64,000 bases of DNA from the NCBI GenBank assembly GCA_951799405.1, contig OX637338.1, forward strand, positions 3,906,001 through 3,970,000, written 5' to 3'. Shown here one piece after another: positions 10,601-21,763 of this stretch; position 1 is the first letter of the stretch; each line of letters begins with the position of its first letter. The position numbers and the translations under genes were made by a program. Origin of the DNA: Agapetus fuscipes. Its lineage: Eukaryota; Arthropoda; Insecta; Trichoptera; Glossosomatidae. The notes beneath the pieces were generated by a model, which was not told where the DNA came from, did no database searches, and worked only from the letters and a program-made list of their open reading frames with translations.

Positions 10601-12267
10601 AAATAGGGAGCCTTCCGCACAGGATATTTTGCTGGTATAGCGTAGGCAGTTTCAAGACTTGAAAAAAATCATGGGTTGCCAAATTGATTTCAGCAAGGAC
10701 TAAAGATACTTCATTGCGTCATAGAACCAACTCCTTTATACATACATGTTTTATTTTCTGATCAAATAACGTGAAATTCATATATCAATTCAGTAAGTAT
10801 TATTGTTCTGCCTTCTTATTTCTTCCAAAGCTTGGAATATTTTTAACACTGATCTATCAAAGATGTCTGTTAACATAAAAAAGTGAAATATATGAAAATC
10901 CTTTGGGATATTCATGCGTCTACGGCGTAGCACTAAATTACTGAAATGAACTATGTAATCCACATTATATTTCTTATTACAATGTGGTACAAATAAATGG
11001 AAAATAGTAGTTGCCGAAATGGTTACTACATTTAGAATGACGTCCACACATTCAAAATATCTCTCAGCTATGTGACGTCAATCACAGTAAATTCCCGATA
11101 ATCAGGGTATTTTTGCCAGTTTACAGCATTTGTTCAGTTATTCAACCCAAGCAAATTTGTGGTCTTTGAATTATTTCGCAGATTCGATCAATTTAATTGT
11201 TTTTTGTCTCTTATTTTACATTAAAACAACGTTTTTACAAACATGATGATGATGATGATGCGTTGACAATTTCTATATAGCGCCGTTTCGTGATGTAGTC
11301 ACTCCAAGGGCGCTTAAACATAAACATGCAATACTGTAACTGTAACTGTAACTCTGTCGCCATTCCGCTAGGGGTGGCCAGAGCCTCTGCAGAGTTGCCT
11401 CCATCTAGGTGCTATATTTGTTAGGGTTTGGTAGTTCACGCACTGAAAGGTCATTGTGTTTATTTTAAAAAAAAAATACACAGACTGCTCCTGAAGATGC
11501 CTTTTAAGGTGAAAATGTTTGAGAAAAAATAAAAAAGGTGTGTTTAAGACAACCCTCCAAAAATCACCCATTGACCAACTCGCAACTCGTATTGCAAACT
11601 CGCATGGTTTAAAAAAAAAACTCCCGTGAACTTTTCCTCAGTTTTATTTTTATTTTCACTGGCAATACTCGCAATTTTCGAGCTAGCGAGTGGAATTTTG
11701 GAGTGTTGGTTTAAGATTTAACCTTGACAGATAAAAACTTATTTTATAGATGAGAGACTAGCGCATCTAACGGTCAGATTTTGGAGGAATCCGGCAAAAT
11801 GACGAGGTTTATTTTCGCGCCCCATTCTCCATCGTTTTTACAATCTCGTAACATGTTTGCGTTTTGTCGTTTTACTCTAGATCGTCCTTTACACTACGTC
11901 ATTGCGTGTTTTTCTATTTCCCTCCACAGTCAGGCCAACAAGTGATACACACACATACACACATGTCCAATTACACATTCTCAATGCAATCATGCGCCAT
12001 CGCCAACTCCCAATGCGAATCCATCTTATCCAGTTAAAATTCAATACGTCAAACACACGCGATGCTCTCACTTTACCTTCATATACTCTCTCAACGACAG
12101 AAAATTTAGCGAAAATTTAATATTGTATCCAGCACTCGATTTTCATGTCACTTAAATAATTTTGCCGTGTAAAAGTATATATACAAGGTTAATAAATAAA
12201 ATTAGAAGTATAAAAAAAAATTTTTTAAATAAAAACAAAACTTTTATGTTCACAATTGAGAATTCCT
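10601..12267. other. intergenic with microsatellites
   Basis: AT-rich sequence with no supported gene. It holds a (GAT)n run at about 11243-11260, a TGTAAC run near 11336-11356, and the RTE 3' fragment listed separately. The 67-aa and 85-aa - strand frames have no recognisable motif. Confidence 0.4.
11350..11405 (-). repeat. RTE LINE 3'-end fragment
   Basis: The reverse complement reads the terminal signature of the RTE copy at 46998-47760: GGCCACCCCTAGCGGAATGG, equivalent to that copy's 'GGTGHP*' end and the start of its 3' UTR. Only about 55 bases remain. Confidence 0.5.
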
Positions 12268-12335
12268 TGACTTATAATATGTATGTAGGTTGATATGAGG
12301 CTGACCATCCATACTGTATAAAATGGTTCTAATTT
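12268..12335 (+). repeat. R repeat head fragment
   Basis: The first ~65 bp of R: CTTGACTTATA…GTTGATATGAGGCTGACCA, TCCATACTG, ending at TAAAATGGTTC. It runs straight into the TAATCTAATCT tail of an R copy of opposite orientation. Confidence 0.6.
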
Positions 12336-12572
12336 AATCTAATCTAAGTTGCAAAATATATGTAACATTAAAGATTCACATTATATGCACTTTCACAAAC
12401 AGACATGCACAAGGCATGTGGTCCTACAATATAAAAACCCATATCTCACATGGACATACACCCTGCAACTCTTGCCGACCTTCCCTGAAAACAGGGGTGA
12501 CATTGACAAAGTGAACCATTTTTACAGCATGGGTGGTCAGCCGCATACCAACCTATAAGTCAAGGAACATAC
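12336..12572 (-). repeat. R repeat, - copy
   Basis: A complete R in reverse orientation, from the AATCTAATCTAAGTTGCAAA tail to CAACCTATAAGTCAAGGAA. With the + fragment immediately to its left it forms an inverted arrangement. Confidence 0.7.
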
Positions 12573-12654
12573 ACAATAAATTACATTTTTTAAATCAACA
12601 AATTATAATATGTATGGACATCAAAAACTAACAGAAAACAAATTATTATTTAAA

Positions 12655-12865
12655 CTTCACTTTGCCAATGCCACCCCTGCTTCAGGGAAGGTTGGCAAAA
12701 GTTGCAGCGTGATGTTGATTTGAGGTTTGGTTTTAATTTGTAAGTACACATTCAGCATTATTTTGTAAGTGCGAACTTACACGCGTCTGTTTGAGGGCAT
12801 GCATTTTATACGAATTTTCAATGTGAATACATCTTTGCAACTTAGATTATATAAGTATATGCAAT
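12655..12865 (+). repeat. R repeat, + copy lacking the head
   Basis: Starts within CTTTGCCAATGCCACCCCTG and runs through GGGAAGGTTGGCAAAAGTTG and the GTGCGAACTTACACGCGTCTG block to GCAACTTAGATTATA. The first ~60 bp of R are missing. Confidence 0.65.
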
Positions 12866-13456
12866 GATAGGAAAAAATTGAGGAAAATCTCCAGACGCTA
12901 TGACCACATCTTAAAGTTAGGTACTGTGTTCATCTATAAACAAGTAAGAAAAGCGTGCAAAACAAAAATAAAGAATTGATTAATCAATTATTTTCTAATA
13001 AATAAACGTGTAATATTTTGATAATGGCTTACCACAGTATTTCGCTTGAAAATTTTATTTAAAATAAAGAAAATTCAGCAATCCACCTACATGATAAAAG
13101 CAACTTTGTTGTGTAATATTATTTAAAAACTTACAAGTATTGAAAGAAGGGCATAAATATTTGTGCATCGCATGGCGGGACGTCTCGTTTACCTTATTAA
13201 ATATTGACGTAGTACATGAGCGCACCAGCGGAGGGGCTGGGGGGGGCGGACTTGGGACTTGGGACGCCACTGGAGTCCACTAAGCGACGTATCCAGTTAC
13301 AGGTGAGGGAACTGTACCTACCTTTACACTGCATACTAGTCTCATGTAAAACATGGAATATGATATTATGGGGTATAAAAAATATATTATGATCTTAATG
13401 CTTAAGTTCAAAGAATTATACAAAATGGTCCGGTTCATAGCTAAGCTCATAGAATA

Positions 13457-13778
13457 ACGCAATTAAGCTACACATATAGAGTAACTTTTTGCCGCGTTAT
13501 CCCTGAAAGGATCACATATGGCGAGTGAACCTATTTATTTTTACAGGTAAGGGAGCCGGCCTTACGCCAACCACTTCAGTGAAGTAGGGGGTTTCCCAGC
13601 TCCCAATGGGGCTGGTTCTCATTTCTTGTGTTGGTTGAGTAAGCCCTGCCGGTTTTTTTTATGTAAGATTTGAAATAAACACCGTCACGGGAAATCATTT
13701 CTGACACCCTCGGCGGGATTCGAACCCGAGCTCACGGCATAGAATGCAAGCACTCTACCAACTGAGCTATCGACCGCA
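13457..13778 (-). repeat. SINE A copy, - orientation
   Basis: Near full length. On the - strand it starts CGGTCGATAGCTCAGTTGG (intact A box) and has B box GGGTTCGAATCCCGCC, the best B box of the family in this window, then the whole body to ACTCTATATGTGTAGCTTAATTGCG. It lies head-to-head with the partial + copy at 13795-14072. Confidence 0.8.
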
Positions 13779-13794
13779 CTAATATTCCTGCATT

Positions 13795-14072
13795 ATATTG
13801 CAGAGGCTACGGTTCAATCCCCACCCAAGGTATCAGAAATTATTTCCCGTTTCGGTGTTTATTTCTAGCCCAAAATAAAATACCGAAAAGGTTAATTCAG
13901 GCTCCACAAAAAATTAGAACAAGTTTTCCCGAATTAGAACATTTTTCCAGCTCCCCTCGGGAGCTGGAAAACTCCCACTTGCACTAAAGTGGTTGGCGTT
14001 AAGCGGGCCCCTTTACCTGTGAAAATAAAAAGGTTCCACTCACTACTCACCCTTCGTAGACCCCTATGTGTG
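13795..14072 (+). repeat. SINE A copy, + orientation, damaged head
   Basis: B box CGGTTCAATCCCCACC, then ATTTCCCGTTTCGGTGTTTA, the AAATAAAATACCG block, GGAGCTGGAAAACTCC, AAGTGGTTGGCG and CTTCGTAGACCCC. The A-box half of the head is replaced by unrelated sequence. It is separated by only ~16 bp from the opposed copy on its left. Confidence 0.7.
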
Positions 14073-15424
14073 CAGATTTTTTTACATTCGATGCCGGTAG
14101 TTACTACCAAAAAAATGTAGCAATTATGATTATTTGTTTAATAATTTCCCTTACATTAGATACCGACATTTTTTCTAAACCTATATTCTTGAAAAACAAA
14201 ATATATTTATCAGCCATACAATAATACCTGCAAAAACGCGTACAGCGTAAACGTAAAAAGACTACAGTCCCCTGCAGAGTCTTTAAAAATTCAAATTAAA
14301 ATACTGTCTCAAAATGCTGGTTGGTTTTATTTCTAAGGAAATTTCTAAGGAAACATATTATTTTACACGAGTTCCCGCGCTTTAGTCCATAAGTATTCCC
14401 CACGAAGCTGCAATACCGCGACACTTGACAACCGGACAAATCGTTCTGCGACGTTTCCCCCGCCCTCGCTTATGAATAAGCCCTGCCGGCCCGCCCTCTC
14501 CCCTTTGTTGTTCTATTCTTTCTACGCGACAGTAATCATTCCCGGCCTGTCAAATGACCTCCAGGCAAATTGAAAATAGATGATAAATGCACCGAGAGGT
14601 TTCTTTTTTTTTACTCACCACTTTAAACGAGAATAAGATTTATTGTAGGTAGTGTCCCATTTCAAAGCAGATTACCGAAACAATCCATTTTTCATGATGC
14701 TTTTTGTTTGCCAACCGAAAAAGTCTTTTAATCATTTTATTAAATACCTACCTGTCAGTTGAATTTTGTACACTGGTATCAAAATTCTCATTGTCTATGA
14801 TATTTCAACCAATCACAGCGCACTTTCGGTTTTATGCTGCAACTTCACGTCGTTCCTTCCTTTGTCATTTTTTAAATCAAATTTTATCATTATTTCATCT
14901 TCAATCGACTTCCAACATCTATTTTATATACACAGCGTTCAGTGTTGGGTCGAGAAGAATTCTTACGTGTTTTTTGGTTTCAATTTCATCTCAAAATAAT
15001 CCTCCCATTATATTTTGTTAGCAAGCTGAACCGACTTGTTTTGTTGCTAAACATACAGTTTGAAATATCATTTGGCGGGAGATTGTGGACATGTAAGTGA
15101 TGTTTACCCCTTCCATATGATAAAGGCATTAGCCGGAGGGACGTTTGGCGCGGTGCGGTGGGCAGATACTGTCCCTCGGGATCCCACATCTTGGGGCAAG
15201 GAGGAACATGGAGTACCTAAGAGGAGTTGGAGAAGCAAGATCTGGCTACGATCGGATGTTATGTGGGAGGGGGCGATGCCTGCCCAAGTGATACCTGACG
15301 ACCACGTCACTACACAGTTTCGCAAACTTTCCAAAAATAAAGTTGAAGTGTATAAGTAAAAATATCTGTAACTAAATAGGTATCAAAGATGTATTGACAT
15401 TCATAGTTCATATATTTTAATGCT
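14073..15424. other. intergenic, nothing recognised
   Basis: No supported gene or RNA. The open frame 15060-15359 contains a PKRSWRSK string that faintly recalls LINE C-termini, but it lacks the GRPxxRW signature, so I do not call it. Confidence 0.35.
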
Positions 15425-15585
15425 CACCCACAGGCAAGCACGTATAAGTTCACGCTTACACATTCTGCATGTGTACCTTGCAACTCCTGCAGCCCCTCCC
15501 TGAAACCGGGATGGCATTGGCAAAAGTAACCAAGTTTTTACAGCATGGGGGTGTGCCTGATACTAACATATAAGTCAAGGAACTT
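15425..15585 (-). repeat. R repeat, - copy without tail
   Basis: Reverse-orientation R running from the TATAAGTTCACGCTTACA block through GCAACTCCTGCAG and TCCCTGAAACCGGGATGGCA to ATACTAACATATAAGTCAAG. The ATTAG tail is missing. Confidence 0.6.
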
Positions 15586-15785
15586 AAGAAAAAAGAAGTA
15601 GGAAAATTACCTTTTTGTCAATGAATTTTGAAACAATAGCGTGGACTCATACTTAGAATGGTGAAAAAAATATGTAAAAACAGCTCGACAAGTGAGATGT
15701 CCACAAAAATGAGCGGATGATCGAAGAGTAGGTTTGCGTCAAACAATTTACCCAATGTACCAAAAAAAAACCAACAAACCTAACC

Positions 15786-16127
15786 TTACTTAAAACGCAA
15801 AAACGCAACTAAGCTACACATTTAGTGTAACTTTTTGCCGCGTTATCCCCGAAGGGGTCGCATGTGGCGAGTTGAACCTATTTATTTTTACAAGTAAGAG
15901 GGCCGGCCTTACGCCAACCACTTCAGTTGAAGTGGAGATTTTCCAGCTTCCGAGAGTGCTGATACTCATTTCTTGTGAAGGCTGAGTAAACCTTGCCGGT
16001 ATTTTATTTTGGGGTTTGAAATAAACACCGAAACGGGAAATCATTTCTGACACCCTCGGTGGGATTCGAACCCGAGCTTTCGGCATGGAATGCAAGCACT
16101 CTACCACCTGAGCTATCGACCGGACCG
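15786..16127 (-). repeat. SINE A copy, - orientation, full length
   Basis: The best full-length SINE A here (~340 bp). On the - strand it runs from GGTCGATAGCTCAGGTGGTA (A box) and GGGTTCGAATCCCACC (B box) through the conserved body to TGTAGCTTAGTTGCGTTTTT. Both Pol III boxes are close to consensus. The 107-aa frame across it is a by-product of the repeat. Confidence 0.8.
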
Positions 16128-17074
16128 GACTTAACAAACGAAAAATAATTCAAGTGCATTCCATTTTCAAATATTTTTGCAGTTCATGCTATTATTTGAA
16201 TATGTGTTCTTTTTTTAAATACAGCAGCGTCTATCAATACCTAAGTACTTGACGTATTACTAGCCATGTAGAATACGTTGTAACTAAAATAGGTAGGTTA
16301 TTTTTTGTAGCCTACCTGATTTATTTTTTATTCGTGTTCCATTTTCAAATTGTTTTTGACTTATGAAATTCGTTCTTTTGTTTTGAACTGATTTTCAACC
16401 GCAATGAAAATTTCTTCTGATCTATTTGAAATACTTTTCTTGCTGGTAATGTGTTGAATACATTTGAGTTATTTTTTAAACACTTATTTTAATAAGTTGC
16501 TAAATAATGGCATGCAAGAGTTGGGAACCCTTCAGCGTTGGGCCGGCACACAGCGGCCATTACATATTCAATAACTTTAAAAGGTTTTCAAAAAACACGT
16601 CCTGACTCCATAACATAACAGCCCGTGTATTCCGCCTTTCTCCCGCCGATGTCAACGTGATATTCAGATATCATCTTTTCACCGAAAGCGATCATTTTAA
16701 ATGGACCGCCATATATTTTATTTCGCTCCGAGTTTAGCGTTACCCCGCCCAACGTAAAAATGTGAACCTGATTGACAGAACACGTGCCAAATGGTAAAAA
16801 CGCTTCTTTTTATTTATTTTGGGATATTCAATATTGCCGCTTGTAGTCTAATGGTTATAACTTAAGGCTACTGATCAAGAGGTTTCATGTCCAAATAGAA
16901 AAATGAAATCCTCCAAATGCTACAATATTTATCAACTTGACGTAGGTATGTTACATTTTGCAAACCTAAACTACTTTCTGAATAGATATTTGATGGGCTC
17001 GGCACATTTTAACTGTAGGGAAAATGTGACGTCCCGTGGACAGTCAGATATAGCTTTTATACAAATTTCATATG
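16128..17074. other. intergenic with a tRNA-like remnant
   Basis: AT-rich. At about 16843-16900 (+) the string TGTAGTCTAATGGTTA followed ~30 bases later by GGTTTCATGTCC resembles decayed Pol III A and B boxes of another tRNA-derived SINE. Nothing else is recognised. Confidence 0.35.
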
Positions 17075-17094
17075 TAGATTGACAATAGGCTAAA

Positions 17095-17775
17095 GCGCAG
17101 GGGCGTGCATCCCATACAGGCACATGCGACTAATAGGTAGGCAATATATCGACGGCTTAAAGGAAGTAGGGCGGCGATAGGGCGGGTGGGTAAAAACTAA
17201 ATTGTTCAGGAGAGCAAGTTTTAAGTTTGAGATTGCAGAAAAATGGCAAAAAAAAAATTATTTCTTATCATATCGTTAAAATGAAAACAGCTCTAAAATT
17301 AAAAAAAAAAAGTATTTATTGGCATTCCTATTAATGTGGTTTTACGATATTTTACGTTTTTTTTTATGTAACAAGTGCCTTTAGGACAAAAAAGGACAAA
17401 ATCAGTTACACCAAAACCATACTTCGAAAACGCAGTTGTTTACTTGGGCATAAACAAAAAAAATCATCGTAGAGCTATGGCAGTTAGCGCATTAGAAAGA
17501 GCGGAAAATTTTAAGTAGGATAGCATTCATAACCCATTTTTGACCAAAACGTCGCTTATGCCCTATTTCCTTTTAAACGTCGATATTTTAAAAAAAACGC
17601 ATTGAAGCTTGATATTCAGATTTGAAATTCAAAATTTAAGTTCGATCGGAGCCATCGTTAGGACTTCAGTCAATTTCAAATGCGTTATTTTAAAGGAATG
17701 GGATAACATTATTCATTCTGTAATGTACTTGCCTAATGCCTATACGTGGCCTATACCCTATGCACGCGTCTGCTA
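17095..17775 (+). repeat. dispersed repeat D1, longer copy
   Basis: Shares two separated blocks with 1451-1640: the AATAGGTAGGCAATATAT block and the GATCGGAGCC…CTTCAGTCAATTT…TATGCACGCG block. The ~480 bp between them contains poly-A and poly-T tracts and shows no coding capacity. Class unknown. Confidence 0.4.
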
Positions 17776-17849
17776 AAGCGCTACATTCTACATTTAGGAC
17801 ATATTATGCCGATCAAGCTCATTATGTTTTCTTACACCTATACTTATTC

Positions 17850-17882
17850 CTTGACTTGGTTGGTATGAGGCTGGCCATTCCG
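17850..17882 (+). repeat. R repeat head fragment
   Basis: About 30 bp matching the start of R (CCTTGACTTGGTTGGTATGA followed by GGCTGGCC). Confidence 0.4.
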
Positions 17883-18539
17883 TTTGACTTCTTTAAAATA
17901 ATAAATACAAACGCACTGCAGAATCCTGGCATTCTTCGGACAAATTATTTTTCCAAATAGCCTAGAATACATTTGCACTAATTCACTTTGTTTTAGGTAA
18001 ATCATACACCTTATAAATAATTACTTACATTGTTCTGAATGAGATATCCCTTGGTTTTGAATAATTAGTCCAACTGTATGTCACATCTACAAGGTGCACC
18101 CTCTACCCTGGTTCATTATGATTAATAATACAGCCAACATTACTTACTCCAGTAACCATTTCTACCGTGGACAAATAATACAAATGGACCCAAAACTATT
18201 TCAATACAAATAGTTGATATATCCGTTTCAACTTCCTCAACACATTACATCCTTGGTTAGAAAGAGAACAAAGATGCTTTCAGTGTGACTTCAGGCAAAA
18301 CCGAGACTCTTCAAAGAAGCTACAAAATTTCTCTTCACAGTCAACATTCCTAAACGCCAATTCTGCGCTGACGTTGTGCGCACGCATTTTAAGTGTTGTT
18401 TTGGGAAATTTGACAATTTTGGAAGAAAAACTGCATTAATTCAAGACATCATGGTATGCATAATTACTGAGTGTCGAAACACTAGATGGAGAAAGCAAGA
18501 AAACATGGGATTTTGAGGACACTTGTGTTTGACACAGAC

Positions 18540-19230
18540 TGAGGACGTGCCAAATAGCAATTGAAAGGAGGATGCTGGGAATCAGTCTCAAAGACAGGGT
18601 TCCAAACCAGGAGATCCGTAGACGCACTGATGTCATACAATGGATGGCCTGCTTAAAGTGGCGCTGGACTGGTCACGTCGCACGGCAGGAGCATGACAGG
18701 TGGCCGAAAAGGATCGTTCAGTGGCGGTCTAGGATATCCAAGCGGGGAGTGGGGAGACCCCAACTGAGGTGGCTGGACGATATCTAGAGAACTGGTTTAG
18801 GTTGGGCTTACGGTCGTTTGAGATATTTACAATAATTATAACTACACAGTTTTTTTTTTGATCGGATATTACACGAACCGTTATAAGAGAACTTACATTA
18901 TTCTCGACGTTTCGCTAGCGACGTAGCTAATGTCTTCAGGAGACACCCTCTCTGCACGACGACTGAGGATCATCCTCATCGTCTTCATCCGCAGTCGTCG
19001 GGCAGAGAGGGTGTCTCTTGAAGACGTTAGCTACGTCACTAACGAAACGTCAAGAATAATGTAAGTTTTCTTATAACGGTTCGTGTAATATCCCATCAAA
19101 AAAAAAACTGTAGTTATAATTATTGTAAATTTATCAAGAGAACTGGCTGAACACATCAGCCGATAGACAAACATGGAGAAGATTGGAAGAGGCCTACGTC
19201 GAGGAGTGGACTGAGAAAGGCTGAGGAAGA
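18540..19230 (+). pseudogene. RTE-type LINE C-terminal fragment interrupted by a palindromic insert
   Basis: The + frame around 18572-18785 reads RMLGISLKDRVPNQEIRRRT, then WRWTGHVARQ and GVGRPQLRWLDDI. These are the 'R…GHVxR' and 'GRPxxRWxDD' signatures at the end of RTE-like polyproteins. Directly after LDDI the frame is split by a ~340 bp palindromic insert (18796-19136) and resumes at 19137 with RELAEHI and later ERLRKKKE. It is a dead fragment. Confidence 0.7.
18796..19136. mobile_element. long-hairpin MITE M4
   Basis: Left arm 18820-18968 and right arm ~18995-19136 are near-perfect reverse complements over ~130 bp, including a poly-T/poly-A tract, ATATTACACGAACCGTTATA and GACGTTTCG, with a short loop around CTGAGGATCATCCTCATCG. 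AGAGAACTGG flanks both sides (18786-18795 and 19137-19146), a 10 bp direct repeat consistent with a target duplication that restores the LINE frame. The left end has ~24 bp not matched on the right. Confidence 0.75.
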
Positions 19231-19239
19231 AGAAAGAAG

Positions 19240-19790
19240 TTGTGTTTTACAGGCCTGGCTGACACTGTTTCGTGTCCAGTATATTATACGTCAATGATTT
19301 GATGACTGGAATACTGCGTTGTCCAAAATATGCATCCCAGATAAAATAGACCGTCTAGTGAGATTTTTAGTTTGCATACATTTTTATTAAACGCTGCAGT
19401 TGAGTTTACACGTAGTTTCATAGTTGCGGGAGGCTCAGCAGGTCCGCCTATATAATCCAGTTGAGTTGTTAATATTGTTGGGCATGAAATAATGAATACT
19501 CGCGCCCCGTCATTTCGGGCCCCGAGGGATGATACCCCCGCCACCCCCTCCCTCACTAAATATCCACAATTTACAACCCCGGCTTACCTCTTCACTTTGT
19601 CGTAATTAATTTAGGAAATAATGAGAGCATTACAGTCATTTGGTGAGGCGTGAAGTGTGAACTGTCAAAATGTGATGATTCAATTGGAAATGATAAAAAT
19701 GGCGACTGTTTTTACCTAAACGTTGTTATTGTTGTACATCATGCAGGTATTTAAAATTGTCTCAAATGTTACATGTTACATATTATTTGT
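19240..19790. other. intergenic, nothing recognised
   Basis: No supported gene, RNA or repeat. The 90-aa - strand frame at 19284-19556 has no family resemblance that I can see. Confidence 0.35.
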
Positions 19791-19796
19791 ATTGTT

Positions 19797-20045
19797 TGAC
19801 TTAAAGGTTGGTTGACTGACCACCTATACTGTAAAAAATGGTTCACATTGCCAATGTCACCCCTGTTTCACGGAGGGTTGGTAAAGTTGCAGGGATTATA
19901 TAAGTTTTTTTGAGGCTTAGATTTTAATTTGTTAGTAGGCACATAATGCAGCATTTGTTAGCGCAAAGTTAGACGTTTCTGTTTGTGGGCATACATGCAA
20001 TATGAATTTTAAATGTATGTATTTTATTTGTAACTTAGATTATTA
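19797..20045 (+). repeat. R repeat, + copy
   Basis: Full-length, somewhat diverged: GACTTAAAGGTTGGTTGACT, then CAATGTCACCCCTGTTTCAC, AGTTGCAGGG, the TTAGCGCAAAGTTAGACG block and CTTAGATTATTATTATT tail. Confidence 0.65.
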
Positions 20046-20058
20046 TTATTAGTCCCCG

Positions 20059-20145
20059 GACTTATAGTTTGTATGAGGCTGACCAAACAAACTGTAAAAA
20101 ATGGTTCACATTGCTAATATCAAATCGTTTCAGGGAAGGTCGGCA
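20059..20145 (+). repeat. R repeat 5' fragment
   Basis: First ~85 bp of R (GACTTATAGTTTGTATGAGG, ACTGTAAAAAATGGTTCACA, TTTCAGGGAAGGTCGGCA), directly after the tail of the previous copy and before an RTE 3' end. Confidence 0.6.
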
Positions 20146-20164
20146 TCTTAAGAAAAAGTACAGA

Positions 20165-20322
20165 GTGGCAGTGCAGTGTGAGAATAATAGTAGAGTACTT
20201 ATATTTGAGGAAAGTGATGAATGTTGAAGAGATGAAAGAGATATGCAAGGACAGAAAAAAAGTGGAGACGCATCTTCGGAGGTACCGGCCACCCCTAGTG
20301 AAACGGCGCCAGGATACAGTAG
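20165..20322 (+). pseudogene. RTE LINE 3'-end fragment
   Basis: C-terminal codons equal to the end of the 46998-47732 copy: KVMNVEEMKEICKDRKKVET is recognisable, followed at DNA level by GGTACCGGCCACCCCTAGTG and GGCGCCAGGATACAG, the 3' terminus of this LINE. One extra A in the lysine run shifts the frame. Confidence 0.65.
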
Positions 20323-20724
20323 GTATAGTACAAGAAATCTTCATGTTTATAATGTTTCAAAATTGCCATAGCAGACTGAGTGGCTATTCTGAATTCATTG
20401 TAGGTATTGTGAAAACATGGCTTCTAAAACAAAACACAAAATGATATATTTTTAGCACCTACTTATGGCATTACTGCATACCGTTATTCATTTAAAGGAC
20501 ATATATTTTTTATGATGTCCTTTTTGACAAATGAAGAGAGCGGTATTTTCTTTTGTATGCATGTTGCATACACATCAGGCGTAAATTTCAGTACAAAATG
20601 TCAAAGCGCTAATCATCCTTTTCACAAAATATTTCATGAATTAAAAATTTAAAGATCAATTTCATTGCTTGGTACTTGTATACAATCAAAATATTTGGGA
20701 TCTTCTTTGCTCTATTTATATAAT

Positions 20725-21062
20725 TCATAATCTAAGTTGCAAAGTTCAATTGATGTTTAAGGCTCCTATTTAATGCATTCCCACACGCATGCACATGCTG
20801 CATGTGGCTAATCTAATCTAATCTAATCTAAGTTGCGAAGATATGTTACATTGGGGATTCACATTATATGCATTCTCACAAGCAGACACGTACAAGTTCG
20901 CGCTTGCACATCCGCATGTGAACCTACAACATAAAACTCAAATCTCAAATGGACATACAACCTGCATGGGTGGTCAGCCGCATACCGACTTATAAGTCAA
21001 CGTATACCAAACCTCACGTGAGCATAAGCCTTGCAACTCCTGCCGGCTTTCCCTGAAACCTG
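20725..21062 (-). repeat. cluster of R repeat pieces, - orientation
   Basis: Three - strand R segments lie in a row: 20725-20808 (tail and middle), 20809-21000 (TAATCTAATCTAATCTAAGT tail to TATAAGTCAA, with an internal deletion), and 21003-21062 (GCAACTCCTGCCGGC…CCCTGAAACC). The order suggests one copy inserted into another. Confidence 0.55.
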
Positions 21063-21263
21063 GAGGTGAAGGCTCGACAACCGTCGGTAGATCTTACCGT
21101 ATCTATTTGAAGATAGGGCATAATAAAACATAGAGGCTAATCAACAGATGATTCAATTTAGATGGAACAACAATCAGCTGTTCAGGCACCGCCATGTTTT
21201 ATTCCGTCCTATCTTCAAATAGGTACGGTAAGATTTACTGACAGCCATCGAGACTTCCACACC
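21063..21263. mobile_element. MITE M1
   Basis: Long terminal inverted repeats: the left end GGAGGTGAAGGCTCGAC…GGTAGATCTTACCGTATC, with TATTTGAAGATAGG inside, pairs with CCTATCTTCAAATAGGTACG, GTAAGATTTAC and CGAGACTTCCACACC on the right. The centre contains ATCAGCTG. The right half is nearly the same as that of the copy at 31498-31700. No coding capacity. Confidence 0.7.
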
Positions 21264-21411
21264 TTCCTACCGAATATCCTTCAGATTACTATGAAAACAA
21301 GATGGACGCAAGTGTTCACTTGCGTCCATCTTGTTTTCTAATTGGACATTGCTAATTGGACATTGACAGGTCTTCATATTAATATGAACGATATTCGGTA
21401 GGTAAAAGCTC
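21264..21411. mobile_element. palindromic element with a 24-bp perfect inner stem
   Basis: Outer arms CCTACCGAATATC and GATATTCGGTAGG enclose an asymmetrically placed inner palindrome (ATGAAAACAAGATGGACGCA…TGCGTCCATCTTGTTTTC) with almost no loop. It directly abuts M1 on the left and M2 on the right. Confidence 0.55.
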
Positions 21412-21570
21412 GTTCCCACTTGTTGGGTGTCGGATCCATGAATTAATCGGAGGTTCCAGTGGCAGAACATTTCGGACAAAATCGGTTTCCGATAAGTGAA
21501 AATAGCTTCATACATAATGTTCTGCCACTGGAACCTCCGGTTAGTATATGGATCCGACACCCAACAAGCT
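21408..21570. mobile_element. MITE M2, first of a tandem pair
   Basis: Inverted arms of about 60 bp: CACTTGTTGGGTGTCGGATC…CGGAGGTTCCAGTGGCAGAA on the left pairs with TTCTGCCACTGGAACCTCCG…GATCCGACACCCAACAAG on the right. The loop contains TTTCGGACAAAATCGGTTTC. Confidence 0.7.
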
Positions 21571-21587
21571 GGCTGTGAGAGCTGTGA

Positions 21588-21763
21588 GAGCCCGCTCCCA
21601 CTTATCGGGTGTCGGATCCGTATATTCATCGGAGGTTCCAGTTGCAGGGCATTTCGGACAAAATCGGTTTCCGACAAGTGTGAATAGCTCCATACATAAT
21701 GTTCTGCCACTGGAACCTCCGATTAGTATATGGATCCGACACCCGACAAGTGGGAACGGGCTC
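21588..21763. mobile_element. MITE M2, second of a tandem pair
   Basis: Same architecture as the copy 18 bp upstream, with longer ends (GAGCCCGCTCCCACTTATCG on the left, GACAAGTGGGAACGGGCTC on the right). The two copies have the same orientation and differ at scattered positions, so they are not a very recent duplication. Confidence 0.7.

Noticed and set aside
11240..11356. CRISPR-like or satellite array.
   Set aside because: These are short trinucleotide and hexanucleotide microsatellites in a eukaryotic genome without spacer structure.
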